In this document: piece after piece, positions 22,985 to 25,712 of the stretch
Layout of the letters: the number at the start of each line of letters is the position of its first letter
Position numbering within the stretch: position 1 is the stretch's first letter
Assembly: GCA_003451715.1 (NCBI GenBank)
Contig: DMJN01000209.1
Coordinates: 1 to 25,712 of the forward strand
DNA length: 25,712 bases
Source: Gammaproteobacteria bacterium
GTDB taxonomy: Bacteria > Pseudomonadota > Gammaproteobacteria > Pseudomonadales > Pseudohongiellaceae
Direction: 5' to 3'
Program-made: the position numbers and the translations under genes
The notes under the pieces: model-generated
Databases searched by the model: none
What the model was told of the DNA's origin: nothing
The model's input: the letters and a program-made list of their open reading frames with translations, nothing else

Positions 22985-23524
22985 TTGCTGAAAGAGCCCG
23001 GACCGGGCGCAGACGGGATGACAGCTACATTTGATGAGCTTTTCAGCGAACATCATGAAAAGGTGTTACTGGCTGCTTACCGGGTAACCGGCAACATGCA
23101 GGATGCAGAAGATGTCCTGCAATCTGTCTTCTTGCGGCTGCTGAAGCGCAGGGATCCACAGAGTTATGGTGTGAATGCCGCCGCGTACCTGCGTAGAGCA
23201 GCAACCAATGCCGGTATCGATCTGCTCAGGTCCAAGTACCACTCGAAGACCGATAGTCTCATTGAGGAGATCCACCCATCCACCCGGGGCGCAGCCGACA
23301 GCGAAGTGCGCCAGATTGAGCTTCGCAGTCATCTGCGACAAGCGCTGCTTTCGCTGGAGCAACATGCTGCCGAGGTCTTTGCATTACGATTTTTTGAGGA
23401 TTTCAGTAATGCCGAGATCGCCGAGCTACTCGACACAACGCCTAACAATATCGCGGTGATCCTGCACAGGGCCCGCACACGTTTACAGGAAATCCTTGGT
23501 GAACTCGAAGGAGAAAACCGATGA
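22985..23524 (+). CDS. ECF-family RNA polymerase sigma factor
   Basis: 179 residues if started at TTG 22985, or 168 from ATG 23018; neither has a perfect ribosome binding site, and the shorter form begins exactly at the domain (MTATFDELFSEHHEKV). Region 2 includes AYRVTGNMQDAEDVLQSVFL, the usual -10 recognition helix, and region 4 includes ALRFFEDFSNAEIAELLDTT with the HTH and the RARTRL end. A variable linker (about residues 70-110) joins them. It directs RNA polymerase to specific promoters, probably under control of the next gene, which begins inside its stop codon (ATGA, 4-nt overlap). No Zn-finger anti-sigma of standard type is adjacent. A weak TATAACCT at 22917-22924 could be part of its own promoter. 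Confidence 0.93.
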   Translation: MLKEPGPGADGMTATFDELFSEHHEKVLLAAYRVTGNMQDAEDVLQSVFLRLLKRRDPQSYGVNAAAYLRRAATNAGIDLLRSKYHSKTDSLIEEIHPSTRGAADSEVRQIELRSHLRQALLSLEQHAAEVFALRFFEDFSNAEIAELLDTTPNNIAVILHRARTRLQEILGELEGENR

Positions 23525-25712
23525 AAGATCATCCATCCACTACAGACACTATTGATGCCGCCATTGACTCAATCAAAACAGATGTGCCGTCGGCGACAGA
23601 GATCGCCGGCGCCAGTGAACGGGCGCGAGCTGCGATCGAGGCCCAGAGGGGTCCGCAAGGCGTTGTGACTGAGGAGGGAGAAGTACCCTCGGCAAGCACG
23701 AGCTGGGATTCGATTGAAGACTATATTGCCGCCATCCCGGCTTACCTCGCGAAAGAACTGACTCCGGCCCAGACACTGTTGTTTGAAGAAGAGACACGAC
23801 AGTCTATTCCTTTACGGCGTGCACTCAATGAAGCACGCGGGCAGGAGATTGATCAGTCGGAATTCCTTGCCACTAGTGGGAAATCCTCCCGCACTCGCTG
23901 GTTGGCAGCCGCTGCCACAGTCGCAGCCCTGGCCATTGGCCTGTTTGTTGCGATGCCGCAGCTGCCGTCATTCAATCAGTCCCAATTGGCCCAGATTGAA
24001 GAGATTGACGGCCAGCTGTATCAATTGGTGGACGGTCGTCTCGAAACTCTAACACCTGGCACATGGATCGATGGACGCCAGCGCATACGTTCGGCAGGCG
24101 GCAGCTCGGCCATCATCACACTGGATGACGGTTCCCAGATCGAAGTCGATGAGCGCTCTGAATTAAGCGTAACCCGACGTAGTGCCGGCAATCGAGTCGA
24201 TGTCTCACGAGGTCGCATATTAGTAGTCGCCTCACCCCAGGGCGCCGGTACGCTGGATGTGTTTACCAATGAATTCACCGTCTCGGTAACCGGCACTATT
24301 TTCGAAGTAGCCCACGGTGCGAAGGGTTCACGGGTGGCCGTGATCGAAGGCTCGGTGGATGTGTTGCTGCAAGGCGACACCACCAGTCTCGAACCGGGTG
24401 AAGTGATGGACTCCCGCATGGAACGGGCGGCCCTGACCGCTGCCGAAGAAATCGCCTGGAGTCAGAACGCCGATCAATACATTGCCATGCTCCAGGAAGT
24501 CGTGGCGCTGCAGCAGGACCTGCAGGCGGTGATGGATATACCGACCCGCTACTCCACGCGCCTTCTCGATCTCGCGCCGGAGGATACAGCCATGTATATC
24601 GCCGTGCCCAATGCGCCGGAGAAGATCGTCGATGTGTATGACGTAATCCGTGCCCGCATGGAGAGCAGCGAGACCTTGAGCGAATATTGGGCCGAGTTCG
24701 CAGCTAACTCCGAGGCCGGTTACCTTGATCTTGTCATGTCCTGGCTCAGAGAGATCGGTTACGCACTGGGGGATGAGACCGTCTTGGCTATTACCATGCC
24801 AGATGACATCAGTAATGAAGGAGTCGCCATTGGAGCGCCGGTGATTCTGTCAGAAGTGGATGCCGATGCCTTCCGAGCGAGTTTCGACACTCAGGTCCAA
24901 CAGCTGAATGACGTCTTAGAGGCCGAAGGTCTCGACACTGAAGAGATTGAAATCGCTATTATTGATGATCCGGCCGATGCACTGGAGGGCGAGCTATCCA
25001 TCATGTTATGGGAAGACATTCTGGTTGCCTCACTCTCTGCGGCTGCTCTACAGGATATGCAAACCAATCTGGAAAACGGCAGCAGTGCCTTCGTCGATAC
25101 AGAGCTGCACGGCTTGCTGCAATATTCCTATGATCAGGGCACCGAGATTCTGGGTGCGGTGCATTTATCCCAATTGTTCACACCGCTTGAGGTAGATGCG
25201 CAGGAAGCAGAACAACTCGAGCGAGTGGGCATCAGCAACCTCGAATACCTTATTGCCCAACATCAGCAGCAAGACGGCATCACCAGTATGTCGGCGGATA
25301 TATTCTTCGATGGCGAAAGACAGGGCGTCATGACCCTGCTTGCCAACCCCGGTCCCATGGGATCGCTGGAGTTTTTCTCCACCGATACCACCATAGTCGC
25401 TGCCGCGCTGTTAAGAGAGCCCAGTTCCATCCTGGAAGAATTCGGGCCGCTGGAATTGCCTGAGAATTTCGAGGCCCAGGCGGAGCTCGAACTATTCTAT
25501 AACGTGATGGGCATTCTCGGCGGTGAAGTGGCGTTCGGTCTGGATGGACCTGCCCTGCCTACACCGGCCTGGAAGGTGGTGATAGAAGCCTACGACGAGT
25601 CGATCTTACAGGAGAGTATCGAGTGGTCGGTGGCGCGCTTCAATGAGTATGCAGCAACGGAAGAAGGTTTCGAGGCCACTATCGAACTGACGCCCGCCAA
25701 CGTCGGTGAAGC
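23521..25712 (+). CDS. FecR-domain membrane protein with degenerate anti-sigma N-terminus, 3' partial
   Basis: The frame is open from ATG 23521 to the right edge (730 codons, no stop). AAGGAG stands ideally before the start, inside the sigma gene. Order of parts: an acidic N-terminal helical region; a stretch IPAYLAKELTPAQTLLFE (about 72-89) followed by EETRQSIPLRRAL, which resembles zinc-type anti-sigma domains but has E91, S95 and L98 where related sequences have His, Cys and Cys; a single membrane span (about 127-147); a FecR domain (about 185-297) with VTGTIFEV and SLEPGEV; then over 430 residues of unrecognised sequence, acidic and probably periplasmic, possibly DUF3352-like. The likely role is to hold the sigma factor and sense an envelope signal. 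It is larger than standard FecR proteins of about 320 residues. Confidence 0.87.
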   Translation, partial: MKDHPSTTDTIDAAIDSIKTDVPSATEIAGASERARAAIEAQRGPQGVVTEEGEVPSASTSWDSIEDYIAAIPAYLAKELTPAQTLLFEEETRQSIPLRRALNEARGQEIDQSEFLATSGKSSRTRWLAAAATVAALAIGLFVAMPQLPSFNQSQLAQIEEIDGQLYQLVDGRLETLTPGTWIDGRQRIRSAGGSSAIITLDDGSQIEVDERSELSVTRRSAGNRVDVSRGRILVVASPQGAGTLDVFTNEFTVSVTGTIFEVAHGAKGSRVAVIEGSVDVLLQGDTTSLEPGEVMDSRMERAALTAAEEIAWSQNADQYIAMLQEVVALQQDLQAVMDIPTRYSTRLLDLAPEDTAMYIAVPNAPEKIVDVYDVIRARMESSETLSEYWAEFAANSEAGYLDLVMSWLREIGYALGDETVLAITMPDDISNEGVAIGAPVILSEVDADAFRASFDTQVQQLNDVLEAEGLDTEEIEIAIIDDPADALEGELSIMLWEDILVASLSAAALQDMQTNLENGSSAFVDTELHGLLQYSYDQGTEILGAVHLSQLFTPLEVDAQEAEQLERVGISNLEYLIAQHQQQDGITSMSADIFFDGERQGVMTLLANPGPMGSLEFFSTDTTIVAAALLREPSSILEEFGPLELPENFEAQAELELFYNVMGILGGEVAFGLDGPALPTPAWKVVIEAYDESILQESIEWSVARFNEYAATEEGFEATIELTPANVGE

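Noticed and set aside
1..25712. CRISPR array, tRNA, rRNA, transposase or prophage genes
   Set aside because: No regularly spaced direct repeats, cloverleaf-like sequences or integrase/transposase motifs were seen on reading both strands; a covariance-model scan could not be run here.

Overview
The window looks like chromosomal DNA from a marine-type gammaproteobacterium. The evidence is moderate GC, Gram-negative features (many Sec and one Tat signal peptide, a TRAP-TAXI importer, UrcA-family periplasmic proteins) and a scattered family of short GGGACAGA/GGGGTCAG palindromic motifs of a kind I associate with gammaproteobacterial intergenic DNA. I see no tRNA, rRNA, CRISPR array, transposase or phage gene. 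The genus assignment is not secure.

Layout. (1) 1-2574, plus strand: two beta-lactamase-fold serine hydrolases, the first cut by the left edge. (2) 2691-15176, minus strand: nine codirectional genes. In transcription order they are a membrane sulfatase-like protein, an HSL-type alpha/beta hydrolase, an exported isochorismatase-family cysteine hydrolase, a TAXI receptor, a fused TRAP permease, an exported acetamidase/formamidase, a secreted protein of unknown function, a class V aminotransferase and a Tat-type dienelactone hydrolase homologue that lacks its catalytic His. A 23-bp-stem hairpin separates this block from the converging serine hydrolases. (3) 15368-16736, plus strand: two complete tandem copies of a promoter-UrcA-terminator unit. 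(4) 16821-22814, minus strand: a tight four-gene operon (sodium/solute symporter, Gfo/Idh/MocA dehydrogenase, aldo/keto reductase, TauD-like dioxygenase), followed by a second copy of the unknown secreted family. (5) 22985-25712, plus strand: an ECF sigma factor overlapping by 4 nt a long FecR-domain protein that runs off the right edge.

How it may work together. Region 2 reads as a capture-and-hydrolyse set for amide, ester or carboxylate compounds: TRAP-TAXI takes up an organic acid, and several exported hydrolases act in the periplasm. Region 4 reads as uptake and oxidoreduction of a sugar- or polyol-like solute. Region 5 is a regulatory pair. The two UrcA promoters resemble ECF-type promoters, so the sigma factor could control them, but nothing in the sequence proves that. 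The most unusual points are the exactly collinear UrcA unit duplication, the repeat family placed just 3' of stop codons, the FecR-like protein whose zinc-type anti-sigma ligands are gone, and the His-to-Arg change in the dienelactone hydrolase.
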